In this document: positions 1 through 11,680 of the stretch, piece by piece
How positions within the stretch are numbered: position 1 is the stretch's first letter
Layout: every line of letters begins with the position of its first letter
Assembly: GCA_000328365.1 (NCBI GenBank)
Contig: KB308705.1
Location: forward strand, 5,259-69,258
Reading direction: 5' to 3'
Origin: Capitella teleta
Taxonomy: Eukaryota > Annelida > Polychaeta > Capitellidae
Length of the DNA: 64,000 bases
The notes under the pieces: generated by a model
What the model saw: the letters and a program-made list of their open reading frames with translations, nothing else
Databases searched by the model: none
Told to the model about the DNA's origin: nothing
Translations under genes and position numbers: made by a program

Positions 1-3000
1 GAAGGATCACACGCATGTTCAAATTACGTCGGTGGTCAACAGAATGACGTTGTGACTCCAGGGCTACGTCATTTATGCACTAGTTGGATGGTAAGCTCCA
101 AGCTCGTAATAATGAAGACTCAACCAATCACTTCATATTGGCTTTAATATACCTTCGATAAAATAGTCCAAAGTACTCAAAATGAAAAAAGGTTCCAAGT
201 AAGTGGTCTTTGTAGAAGCACGTGAGAGAGAGATGTGTGGTGTGTCGTGAGAAGGCGTAGAGGAATCAGTGTTCATGGAAAATATCCGTGTCTTATATGC
301 TAGAAGCATGGATGTGGGGCAGCCTGTGTTTCTAATAGATAATGCAGAGAATCGGTGCCTTCCAAATAGTTGCTATCTGACAATGATGGATGCGCTTGCT
401 CTCCGGTTCTTTGTTCTCGGCGAACTTCTGACCGCCAGTATTCGCTAATTGCACGTTGGCCTTCTGACCTCTCAGTATTCGCTGATTGCCTCTTGGGAGA
501 TGGAAGCAATCCCGTGCACGCGCTGCCCGAAGGTCTACATGCATAGGCAGAGTTTATATAATCATAATTACATATGCTATAATGAAACATTGTGTGAAGT
601 AGTTAGAAGCATCCACGTAATCTTAACACCAGTTGTATCACATGATTTAGGACCAGTACGTACTGAATAAATTTAAATCAATCTTGATACTATGAGCAGT
701 ATCGTGAATACCAACCAAAATGGTTTGACAGCACGGGTGGTTATGCAGTACCGATCAAAATATCTCATTGTGCCCTTAAAAATATGCTTTTGTGTGTGCA
801 TAAAATCGCTGAGAAGTCACTTTTTTCATCGGAAATAGCGTTTCGGTCACATAGGAATGATTCTTCTAAGCGTGAATTCACGTTTCAATTATATTATATG
901 AAAAATGCCCTCAATACGCTTTTGTGTGTGCATAAAATTACTCAGAATAGGATGATCAAATTCAGATATTTCTACGACGCATTTCGGCCGTACTTCTAGT
1001 CACCCTGTCACTGCCAAACGGTCAAATGGACTGCTGTCGTTTACAAAATTTGTATCATTCAGCATAACGCTTAACTGACATGAGCGCTATTTCATAATAA
1101 TTAATCGGAGCAATTATTGGATTTAAAATCAGAGACTAGGCAAACATACAGACCATTATTCTATTAGTCAATGAAAATGTTACTTCAAATATTAAAATAG
1201 ATAATTATACGAGTAGGCTTTTTATGCAATATATTTCCACACTTGCAAGTTACCGTAGCATGTTATTATATCAAAACAATCAGACTTACCTGATAATCAA
1301 TTGAGTAGAAACTGACGTAACTGTGTTCGTTGGTGTCGGGTAGAATCCGATTATATACACAGCGACATATTTTAGTGAGTTTTTTTTAGTTTTTTTCTTT
1401 TCTTTTCTTTTTTTCGAGTGCCAACCAGGAAGTTTCTGAATAACTGTATCAGAATTCAGGATATCGAATAACAAAAAGGAAAAATAAACATAAATGTAGA
1501 TCTTTCAATGTAAGCACGGGAGATGACTTTTTACATAATGATTGTATACTTTCATGTTATCGAATAATATAATAACCTACATTGTATAAGTAGTAACTCA
1601 AGTAACCTCAGGGTCTTAGAACATCCTGTTGCATGTGGCTACTTAACACGTCTTCGTGTTTACCTTTATTTGGGAACCAGGAAGCTATTCATAAAATACA
1701 TAAGCATAGCTCAATGCTGATTGGTCGTGCGGCGGCACATCCTCCCTTTTTGGTTTTCCCTGCAGCCGACAAACAGGAGCTGAATGTTGCAAAACCTGTC
1801 ACAACGAGTGCACCATTCATCACCCTTCGTGACTTGAAACATAGATTTCATCAAAAACAACAAATAGAAATATTTATGCAACGATGTAGTGACTTTGAAG
1901 CACAGTCATATACCATAAACAAAGTTTAAAAGTGATATTTAGTTCTGGACCCCAAAATAACCATAGTGTCCCCTATACATGCACGCGCGTAATCATGCAT
2001 AAGGTTCGATTTATAAATTTTATATGATATTATTATTTGTTTAATTCAATTCACTAAATGCGTCTTTCTGTATAATTATTTCATTTTTGACGTGTTTAGA
2101 TGCATTCAAAAAAGGCAATAATATCTGAGTGAGTACTTCATGCTTGCAACTAAAGTGAGAAACACAGATCTGGTAGATTCATCAACACCACAGAATGTCT
2201 ATGAAATGTAGAACACAAATCGGTGTTAGGCCTGAGGACAGAATAAACACATTATTATGGAATAAAGTCAGCCTTTTCTGAGAAACAGCATCGCATCCAG
2301 GGGCATGCAGATGGCGATATCAATGTCTGTGATACATCGCTTGGGCCTAAGCTTCCCTCGTTCCGTGTTAGTTTATATCACTGTGCCCTCGTTGAATTTC
2401 CTAGGGGGTCGTTTCATAAAGCTTTGATGGTAGCTTATCTCGTTTGCTTCCTTCATACTACATCGATAGAAAACATTCTCATCTCCCACCTACAATACTC
2501 TCTCCTGTAATGCAATACAATTGCCCTGCAATCCAACAGAAGAGCCAGCACACTGCTTCTGCCTCTTCGTGTAACCATGTTTTGTCTAAGTGAGTTTTCT
2601 GCAGCAAAACAGCTCGTCGTTTGCTATCGTGTCTGTCGAACATTTGCATCTTTCGTGAAAGCGTGAACTAATTCTCAAACAGACCCCCAGCGAGTTCTCA
2701 CCCCAAAGAAAAACTCGTTCGCAAATTCATTGAACGAGAGTTCTACGTGTGAGTTGGAGTGTTTGAGAGATATCGATGACATACCGTTGAAGCTGATGTA
2801 TCGATTGTAGAAGAAGTACGTCAGGCAATATCACTATATGCGTCATGTTGGATACCTGCATGCACTCCCACACGTGCTGCCTCAGAATACTACAATTGTA
2901 CCAACAGTTGCTGTGTATATCAAGTTCAAACCAAATGACCCCAATTCTTTTGTGTAAATGACTGTAAGTTAACTTCTGCTTTCTTGCATCAACCCATACC

Positions 3001-3305
3001 TAAGATCTATCACAAATAAAATCAATATTGGCAATCTTTCCAGCCGTGAGGAAATCACCTTCCTATCGCCAGATTGCAACAAAAGTAGAGGTAGTTTCAA
3101 TTGCGGGTGACGTCATCCGTACAAACACAATTCCGGATTAATCACCAATGGTGTTGTTCAAAATTGACTCTCTTTGACCTCTGTGCCTTCCGTGACCTTT
3201 AGGAACCTTGAGATGTCTTGTGCGTGTGCCGAAGCAGGCGCGCGTGCTAATGTTGGCGCATTGTTTCCGCGTTGTTTGCATTCTTCTGTTTCCTTTTAAT
3301 TATGA
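1..3305. other. Gene-free AT-rich DNA
   Basis: Only short open frames without recognisable domains. No repeats that I could match elsewhere in the window apart from single motif-like words (for example AGCATAACGC near 1062). Confidence 0.5.
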
Positions 3306-3540
3306 GGGTTTTTCGAAAAGTTCTCTGTCCAACATAGAACGCGTTATTACAGAAATTTGAAATTGACTTGAATATTGGTCAGCTTTCCGGATGAAAGCAT
3401 TGAATTTTCCAGAAAGTCACATGATCACTTCTGGCACCATTTTCAGTGATGCATGAGTCGGCATTTTGTCAAAATGCGACAGACTTCTGATTTACAAGCT
3501 AATTTAAAATCGATTTTTGACTATTAATCATTTACAGATA
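3306..3540 (-). mobile_element. MITE B-like repeat, copy with terminus at 3306
   Basis: It begins GAGGGTTTTTCGAAAAGTTC and runs through AGAACGCGTTATTACAGAAA and CCAGAAAGTCACATGATCAC. This is the reverse of the 35.1-35.4 kb copy at roughly three-quarters identity by eye. The match fades after about 3540. Confidence 0.55.
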
Positions 3541-4121
3541 TCTCTTATATTTTCCTCAAATGCATCGATGCAATGACAAATAAAGGTTTTTGTAAAATTT
3601 TAATGGAATTATTAAAAAATAGTGACATTAAATCCAGAATAGAGCAGTAGTACTGGCATGATAATATTCCCTATGGTGATTAAACATTAATAAAAACAAA
3701 CAAAAAACACTACGTGAATTATACAATTATTTGACAAACACATCATTGTACTTATTTGCATGTATGTGTCCAAGTTTTACGGAAATCTTTTTATGGTGTT
3801 TTTACGTTCCAGCATAACTAAAATATGGTGATATAGATATCCAGAATTGTGCATAAGTATACGTGTACAGTAAATATTTTGTTCCTCTAAAATATTAATT
3901 CAGACACACATGTATAGTGAGTGGCATGTAACAAACTAAATTATCAGTATGGCAAAATTGTAAGGCAGCAACAGATGCCTTAGGTACATATATTTTCCAT
4001 ATTATACAAATATTTAACATATGTGGCGAAATATTTATTTTCAATGGCTGTGTGGGCATTTGATCGTATGATGAAAAATGGGCAGCCTTTTTTAATGCAC
4101 TTTCCTAACGCAAGTTTCGTG

Positions 4122-4815
4122 TTAAAGGGAGGGAGAACTTGTTAAAAATGGACTTTGAGTCGTTATTTAATGCACCAAAAATGATTCCTATGCCTGACCA
4201 ACACAAGGAATATCATCTCTAACGATTTCGCTGGAGATATATTGATAATTAGGCGTGACGTCAGCAGCTGTGACGAAACACCGAGTTCCCCATCTTTTAC
4301 AATGGGCCTCGTCGTATCAGCGTGTCCTGCGACTAAACCCCTGGATATTTTTTTTTCTTTTCGGAAATAGATAGAATAATCATTTTGCCACCAGTCAGGC
4401 GCGAAAAAAAAAAATATTTTTCGCTATTTTTCTTATTTTAACAAACGATTTTCTAGGACACCTACCATGTTTCTCATCCTGAAACAGTAAAAAGGTCAGC
4501 CAGAGTGCACCACGCATGCGCTTTTGTTTCGTAAACAACAAAGATGTCCTTTTATGGCGAAGATGATCTGCTCTGATTGGCTGAAATCGATAGCTTCACG
4601 AGGGGAACGGGACCAATCAGCCCTCAGCCAAACCAAGCCATCAGCTGATGTTTGCCTCCTATACTTCGCAATGGAAGCCATTCTCCCATAGGCCCAATGC
4701 TAACCCCTATTCGGAATGCATTATTTCCTTACGGGTGTTTTTGGCACGGAATGCTATCAATTGGTGCTATGAATCAATAGAACATCACTTAAAATTCAGT
4801 TCCCCATCCCTTTAA
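4122..4815 (-). mobile_element. Non-autonomous TTAA-ended DNA element, copy 1
   Basis: About 694 bp, with both ends reading TTAAAGGG inward followed by an AGGGA(G)AACT-type inverted terminal repeat. It is a reverse-oriented copy of the sequence at 33482-34180, alignable along nearly its whole length with few gaps. TTAA at both ends is what piggyBac-type transposases leave, so a piggyBac-derived MITE is likely (inference). A 61-codon open frame inside is shared with copy 2 (DWSRSPREAIDFSQSEQIIF in copy 2), but it matches no known protein and is probably chance. Confidence 0.75.
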
Positions 4816-5057
4816 CTAAATTGTCGAGAGAGTTCCATTTAATTTTCATCGCAACAAAGCCAATAGATAGAAAGTGTACTCAATTAAAACCAGCAATCAA
4901 ATGTTGCGAGAAAGTGTTATGAAACGTTTGGCACCTAAAACGAGCCTTTGACAGTGATATCGGTAGAAGTGCGCTCAATAAAAAAAAAATAATTATACCA
5001 GGGGAATAACAAAGCTACGTGTGATCTTGTGAATAGTTGTTCTATCTACATGTAACC

Positions 5058-5125
5058 TTCAAATTTCACATCACTATATAGTATTGCGCGTTCTACGTTA
5101 GGCCGAGAACTTTTCGAACAACGCT
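5058..5125 (+). repeat. MITE B-like terminal fragment
   Basis: GCGCGTTCTACGTTAGGCCG followed by AGAACTTTTCGAACAACGC matches the right terminus of the repeat at 34960-35378. Only the last 70 bp or so are present. Confidence 0.5.
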
Positions 5126-8100
5126 TCGTCAATGAAAGTATTTGCATTTCATGTGAACATTACTTTCTTCTGTTATACAATGCGGTGTTTAAAGATGACG
5201 TCACTTGCAAGTTATCGTTCAGTTTATAAACTACATGTATTATCTCAACCACCAGTGCAGTCTCGCTTGGTCAAGTGGTGTTTCTCGCGAGAATCATATG
5301 ATTCTCTCACTTTCCGATGCAGAAAAAGTAAAAAGATAAATGAGGTACGTTCTGCGAGATACGCTTCCAATCTCCAGACAAGTTGTTCGTTCGCGTAACT
5401 TCTGAGGCAACTGTCGGAAGAAATAATTTTTTCCTCCAGATGATGAAGGCGTTTTCGCCGCTCTTTGAATTCATCATTAGACTAATCTGTTTTCCATCAG
5501 TAGAATAGCAACAAACCATAAGACGATCATAGAAGTAGTATTTCGAGCCACGAGGGATTCAATACACGCCCCAAAAATAAACGCCAAGAATAAGAAGAGG
5601 ATGGCAAGGGAGCTGTGAGGGTCAGTTGGTCCCTTGATCCCAAAGAAAAAGATAACACATACGACCAACTACAAACAGGATGTCGGAGGCAAGCATGAAC
5701 CTCAGGAAGTATACTTCCCAGTATTGTGATGCGCGTATAACTTCATTGAGCGAGAGATAAATGTTCCAAAAATGAAATTTTATCCACATGCAGCATGATG
5801 CTATCAAAATTCATTCGATGGCCGCAATTCACATGGCCAGCTGTCCAATATTGATTATGTAGGGAGGCGAGTTCTCTTAGGAAGCCTTACCAAATAAAGC
5901 TGTTTAGCTGTAATTCGCAATCAGGGACGGTTCTGCATCGTTTGATCTCGATCGAGTATACAACACAATGTATTTGTTTAGCACAGGAATTGTTAATAAG
6001 TCAAATTTCACAAATTTTGCAGTTTAGGTATGATTGGTGATGTAAATTAATGGGGTTGATTAATTTGATTTTCATCATTGAACCTTAACTCTAACGCAAA
6101 GTACAATGATCCTCACTGATGCCATCATGCAGAGATCTATCGATCCTTCCAATCGGTATTCGGTATCGAATATATAGTTATTATATATCGCTAGGATAGG
6201 CAGTCCTACCAAGGACACTATTCCCAGATAACTTACTGGAAATGGTGGTCCGTAAATTCTAGGAATAGTAGTCTTAGTACTACTCTTTCAGTAGGAATAT
6301 ACACGCTGTTACGCCGGATTCATGCCCCATGCTGTCGAAGCACTGTACTGACAACAACAGGTGCACCTCCCTTCTACACCATCCGTATACATGGTGCCTA
6401 TAAATTTTAGCTCTTGTATCTCTAATCAGAGTTGGTCATAAGCAGACGATGCCAACTGAAGCAGACCAGTTGCCAGTGCCCAGTCCTGAGTGCCCTTTAG
6501 CTGACCATCAAACCCCAAACGGAGCTCCTTCAATGACCATTCCGCCAATCAAATCTCTGGATTGCCTTCTCCTTTACAACCGGTGATTCTCTTTCTGATC
6601 CAGTTGTTTGAGACAGTTGACCAGCATTTTACAGCCAGAATAGAGTGCAGCGACTTTTTATAAGGCTACAACCGCACATCTAGACTGCATGACAATTCCT
6701 CCGAATTGAGCTCAGTGAAAATAAACCATCTTTACCAATGCCCCAACAACCCTTCCGCTGTTGGAGGCATCACTCAGTAGCAGCACCCTTGGGGCTCTTG
6801 CGTGGCCAATGGAAAGCCCAATCGGGGTTTTACGCCTCTTCCCGCACTTCAAGGCTTCGAGTTCTACTTTGGCGCCAGGCAAACACCCTAAAAGCAGAGT
6901 TCATCAAAACATCATGAAGAAGAAAACCTAAATCCCAGGGCAGTGCATAAAACACCTCGATCGGGCTCCATTGTCAATGTCGGGTATGACTTCATCCGGT
7001 AAGCATCACAGGATAGGAGTTTCCTGTTCATTTACCAAAAGACCCCAAAAGGGTATCCAATTCTGTGCACTCTCATTGACAGAAACACAAAGCGCAATCT
7101 TAATAGGCCCACACATGTTGCCTCCGTGTACACCTCAATGCCTCGGTGTGCACCTGAATGACCTAAGTGCACCTACTCAGTGTGAATCCAGAAAAATCCT
7201 AAGAAATGGAACGTTCAACTAATGAATAAATAATGAATAAATGAAACAAATGTGCAATCAAATATAATAACGTATAAACGTATAATCATGGTCCCAAATT
7301 GTCACTAAAAGCGCCGTGCAAACTAAATGTAATAGATACATGTATTAATCTCTAGCACAATATCCAGTATTGTATTCTACCTTGGACTGAGAGGAAGCTG
7401 AAGAAAAAGAAAACATAGTTCTAATGCTGTAGGTTAATCGTTAGTAGGGATCATATTTTAAACGCCATTTTTGGGCACTAACCCCAAAAGGACGCAGAGA
7501 AAACATTCCAAGCATTCATATCCATAAAAATGTAGGGTAAGTGCAAAGGGTACATTCAAAGGTGTATGCGGGTAAAAATATGTTTGTTAACACGCGGTCT
7601 ACAACAATAATCTATCATCATAATTTAGCCAAGAATGAGAAAATCGACAACTTTCGAACGAGTCCAATGGCTCTTTTCCTCTGATGAGATTGCGTAATTG
7701 TTTTCAAACGAGCGATTCGCAGACGTAAAAAAACGTGCAACGTTACTGCCTGAGTCGGATCGTGCGCCGTCGCACGTAGACTTTTCATGTTGACCGGATT
7801 CCAGCCAATCGCCCCTCAAAAAATCTCATACATGAAATTGCATCAAAGGGTTCATATCTCTTCAGACGTGTTCAGTGTTTACATCGACATTCCAGGGAAT
7901 TTATTCACAGAAGTTCTTTTTTTGGACTTCATCTCGCCTTTCATGTCAATGTTCTCGAGTATCGTAATAATAATGAATGCTCGTGTGAGCGAGAGACAAA
8001 TAGCGAAGGGCTGAGGCCTCAAATGGGCGCTTACAATGAATATGGAGCTACCAACCATTGGAGTGTTATGAGTGAGATGGTAAGATGAAGCGGTCGCTTG

Positions 8101-8639
8101 TAGCATGTGGGATGCATTGAATGCCTTCAGACTACGTCGAACGTCGTTCTAATGCGTTATGATTTCCTTCAAACATGGTCTGGTCTTAATACGTCCGTGT
8201 TTGAAGAAGAGGTGCTCTGATAATAACCGGTCTCAGTGGCTTTAATGACGAATCACTATCCAAATGGATAGAAGTGAGGAGATTAGGGAGGAAGAACCCA
8301 CCAATTAACACACAAACCACTTCCCAAAGGTGACACTCATCCTTCGACTTACGCGCAGGTCACGATTCAATGAGATCAAAATGACCGACAGTGTTCTCGA
8401 GTCAGAGTGTTCTCGAGTTCATCAGTTGTACACAAACTGATGAAGCAAAGCAATCAGACACAAACACCAGTTACGCGTCAGAGACAACAGCGCTGCGTGG
8501 AAGTACATGTACCCCAGGAGTGATGAAAGAAAGTGGATCCGTGTCGCTGACTGGAAGCTGCCGTCGGGAAACGGGTACTAAGGACGAAAGAAAGGAACAC
8601 CGCCCTAACACCCAACAACCCACTCAGCCTCTGTCTTCT
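5126..8639. other. Gene-free DNA between MITE B fragment and LINE
   Basis: Nothing recognised as coding. The segment 6430-7220 has longer stretches of balanced composition and some frames, but no family match by eye. One GCGTTATGATT occurs at 8154. TGGCTTTAATGACG at about 8238 is shared with 11085. Confidence 0.4.
7105..7175 (+). repeat. Short tandem GTGTACACCT-like repeat
   Basis: Three imperfect units of about 22 bp with cores GTGTACACCTCAATG, GTGTGCACCTGAATG and AAGTGCACCTA. It is isolated and short. Confidence 0.45.
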
Positions 8640-9790
8640 CGACCCTTGGTTAGTCCGTATCAAGGCTGAAGTTATTAATTAATTCACCATAGAACACAAC
8701 AGTGATGTACTGGCATTAACAGAGACTTGGATCACCTGATGGTGAACCAATCACAAATTCGCAAATGCCATTTTCTCTCGCGGACCAGCAAGAGCTTCTT
8801 TCATCAAAGCACCATTCGAACTCAGAATAGCTTTCATTTACAAACCCCCAAACATGACAGAGTGAGTGATGGGGCTTTACGGCTCCACCCAACCCATTCG
8901 TGTGATACGGGCGCCAGAACAGAAGGCCCGGGACAGCCCTGCTGAGTCACCGAAGAATTACAATTGTAAATCACAATCATAACGCCCGTGACCTGATCGG
9001 GTCTCGAACCGGGGACCTCGACCCCCACGGTTGGCATAGGATTGCAGACAGCGGTTTAACCCACTGTTCTATTCGGTGCCCCCAACAAACGCAACAACTT
9101 TTCTCAATGAACGCAGCAATTAACTCGCTAATTTTGTTCATTTCCGCAGGTCAATTGCTTGTATTAGCTGACCTCAACCTGCATGCCGATGAGAGTTCTA
9201 AGCAGCAGACACACGATTACCTCTTCTCTCTGTCATCCGTGCACTCGAGCAGCACGTGGTGTCTCCTACCTACAGGAATGGACACATTCTGGATCTGGTA
9301 CTTACAACTCAGGACGACTCCATTGGCCAAACATATATATAAAGTACTAGACTGCGGCATTTCTGACCACTACTCAGTTTTTATTCAAGTCGGCATTTAC
9401 AAACAGCTTCAGGAAAATTATAACCTACTGGAAAACAGAATCCATCACTCCAGATGTTCCCGCGCTGCCATCCAAATCTCGCATCTCTCAGACCCTGTGC
9501 TGCAAGAATAGTAGAATACTCCATAACTAACACCATACAACCAAAAAACTTGAGTGTGTTTTGTGAATACACTAGCTCCTCTGAGAACTCGGGAAATTAC
9601 TTTACTTCCAGAAGCCAAGTGATTCAAAGATGAAATCCGCTCCGCCCAGCAACATCGACGCCAAGTGGAACGCCTATGGAGAAGAACTTGGTTCATAGTA
9701 CACCATGAAATTCACACGACCGAAGAAAAACGATTGGCCTCTCATCCACCGCGCTAAACGGAATAATTTGCTATTTGCGCGTGCGCAATG
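8640..9790 (+). mobile_element. LINE fragment (L2/CR1-like), endonuclease part of ORF2, decayed
   Basis: Translated pieces match the apurinic endonuclease domain of L2/CR1-type LINEs: an ALTETWIT motif near 8705-8735, an IYKPPN piece near 8830, GQLLVLADLNLHADESS at about 9150-9200, and DCGISDHYSVFIQV at about 9350-9395. A basic QHRRQVERLWRRTW segment near 9650-9690 is typical of the linker before the reverse transcriptase. The frame is broken many times, so this is a dead copy. It is interrupted by a SINE at about 8875-9085. The reverse transcriptase is absent here. Confidence 0.8.
8875..9085 (-). mobile_element. tRNA-derived SINE nested in the LINE
   Basis: Read on the minus strand, it begins with GGGGGCACCGAATAGAACAG, an A-box-like region with GTGGGTTAAACCGC, and a clear B-box, GGTTCGAGACC. 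A body with GGGCGTTATGATTGTG and TTCGGTGACTCAGCAGGGC follows. A second copy of the body is at 46900-47085 and a weak third at about 56870-56945. The SINE splits the endonuclease reading of the surrounding LINE, so it inserted later than the LINE. Confidence 0.7.
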
Positions 9791-10630
9791 TCAGCAATAT
9801 TCAATCGCATTTTTCCTGCATTTTGACAATTTTGACGGTCGCATGATTCAAATGCTCATAAACTCTTAACAAGAATTACGAGGTATTTATTTATTTTTCA
9901 CATCACATTAAAGGTTATTGACAGCTTTTTATGAATATACCAGAAAGTCAGAAGCTTTATTTTGCGGTTTAGATTTCGTCGTGGAGGGTCACATTTTATT
10001 ATTTCGTCTTGCTTTTTTCACTCACATGCTCAGCAAATCCTATTAGTATTGCTAATGTTTTGAAATGACGAATATTAAAAAATGCACCCCTCAATCATTC
10101 ACTAACGAACTCGTTAACCCAGAGCATGAGTTACAATAGCTACGTTATGATGTAGAAATGCATAATTGTCCTCCAGTGTGTCTATAAACCCGTAAAAAAA
10201 AACAGTACACATAGCAAACCACGCAAATCAGCGTGTTCAAGTACAAAACTTCGAATACACGTTGAATATCCTTGAGACTCGACTTCTAACCCATACATTG
10301 GAAACAAAATAGCTTAATAATGTTCGAAACCTGCATGCCTCCTGGACAATTATAAGTCGCATTAGGCGCAAAGAAAAAAATGGGAATCGTTTTGACAGAT
10401 GTTCAAGGTCGATCATAACGCACTTGCTCATCTAACCAAGACGAGGCTGTATGGTTATAAATTATCATGTTACAAATTGAGTCACACGTACTACCACCGT
10501 GTATTGGGATAATTCGAGTTAACAGATCTGTCAATCTGATTTACGCACAACACAGTCACGTGACTGTGACTGTGGTTTGCAAGGTTTGCGAAGTTTTACG
10601 GGTTTACTTGTAACTCGCACCCATTAATAA

Positions 10631-10655
10631 TCATAACGCCTTATATGCGTTATGA
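10631..10655. repeat. Inverted pair of the GCGTTATGA motif
   Basis: TCATAACGC and GCGTTATGA are separated by 7 bp, a perfect 9-bp inverted repeat. It is the tightest of several such pairs in the window and lies outside any recognised element. Confidence 0.7.
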
Positions 10656-11014
10656 ATCACATTGCGAGCAAGCCAACAATCAGCGAAGGGGAGCTGAAGA
10701 TGTTTATAAACGATCCAATTAATTTGTGCTCATCCTGCGGGCTACAAGATGCTCCTCCTGGTTCAACCCCCATCAGCACAATCAATGCATACTATCAAAG
10801 AGAATCCAACAGAAACCAACATTTCATGTTGGAATCGAAGAGAATTGATGAAAATCCAATATAGTCCGGTGGCTTATGACTAGAAATACCAGAATACAGC
10901 AGCATATGCAAATCCGGAATAAAGCACCAAATTTGATACACACCAGGGACAATAATTAGACGGTATTATGTTACAGGTGGGTTCATGTGTGTTCAGTAAT
11001 TAATTTAAGTAATT

Positions 11015-11560
11015 ATTCCATATTAATTACCTTAGTACCTCCTAATTAATTAAGGGTGTGACCAATCAACTCGCATTCTATCTCAATGGCTTTAATGACG
11101 CAGAAAACTCTAGAAACGATACCAATATTGTCTTATTGTCACCATTATCTATCTGCAAATATTATTACAGTTGTGCTCATTAATTAAAACACTGATTAGT
11201 AGGTGTTCCGGGGAATATTTTTCGGGCACCACTTCCAAAAGGGATAGGTATTATCTAAGAAAGATATATACCGAATTTGATCAATTTTCTTCTATTTGGA
11301 TTATGCTATCAATATAAAAGCTAAGTACCTTTAATCACCTGTAATTAATTAAAGACAAGGATAATTAGTTCAAATGGGATCTTATAAATCCTAGAAACGA
11401 CACCAACATTGCCTTATTGTGACCAATATAGGGAAAGTATTTTGACAGGTATGCTAATTAATTAAAACGCTGATTAGAAGGTGTTTCGGTAATATTTTTG
11501 GGACATTACTTCCAATGTAGTTCGGTATGACCCAAAGAAGGTCTATACCAAAGAGAATTG
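11015..11560. repeat. Diverged tandem duplication, period about 283 bp
   Basis: CTAGAAACGATACCAATATT at about 11109 recurs as CTAGAAACGACACCAACATT at about 11392. The flanking blocks (AATTAATTAA, GCTAATTAATTAAAACGCTG-like, AGGTGTT(C/T)CGG...ATATTTTT) keep the same order. The two units have drifted well apart, so the duplication is old. No coding potential is seen. Confidence 0.6.
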
Positions 11561-11680
11561 AAGAGAATCAAATTGAATCCAACAGAATCGAATGGAGGGG
11601 AATCAAATCGATGAAAATCAAAAGGAATCTATGAGAATTAATGAGAATCGAAGATCGAGATTCGATCAATGACAATCAAT
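11545..11680 (+). repeat. Cryptic GAATC-rich simple sequence
   Basis: Short units of the form GAATC(A/G)AA recur irregularly on a purine-rich strand. A shorter similar patch lies at 10795-10860. It looks like decayed low-complexity DNA. Confidence 0.5.

Noticed and set aside
4496-4681. 61-codon frame shared between the two TTAA elements
   Set aside because: Shared because the DNA is repeated. The N-terminal halves diverge, and no known protein has this sequence.
6430-7220. Possible LINE or transposase remnant
   Set aside because: Some frames look protein-like, but no conserved motif could be matched on either strand.
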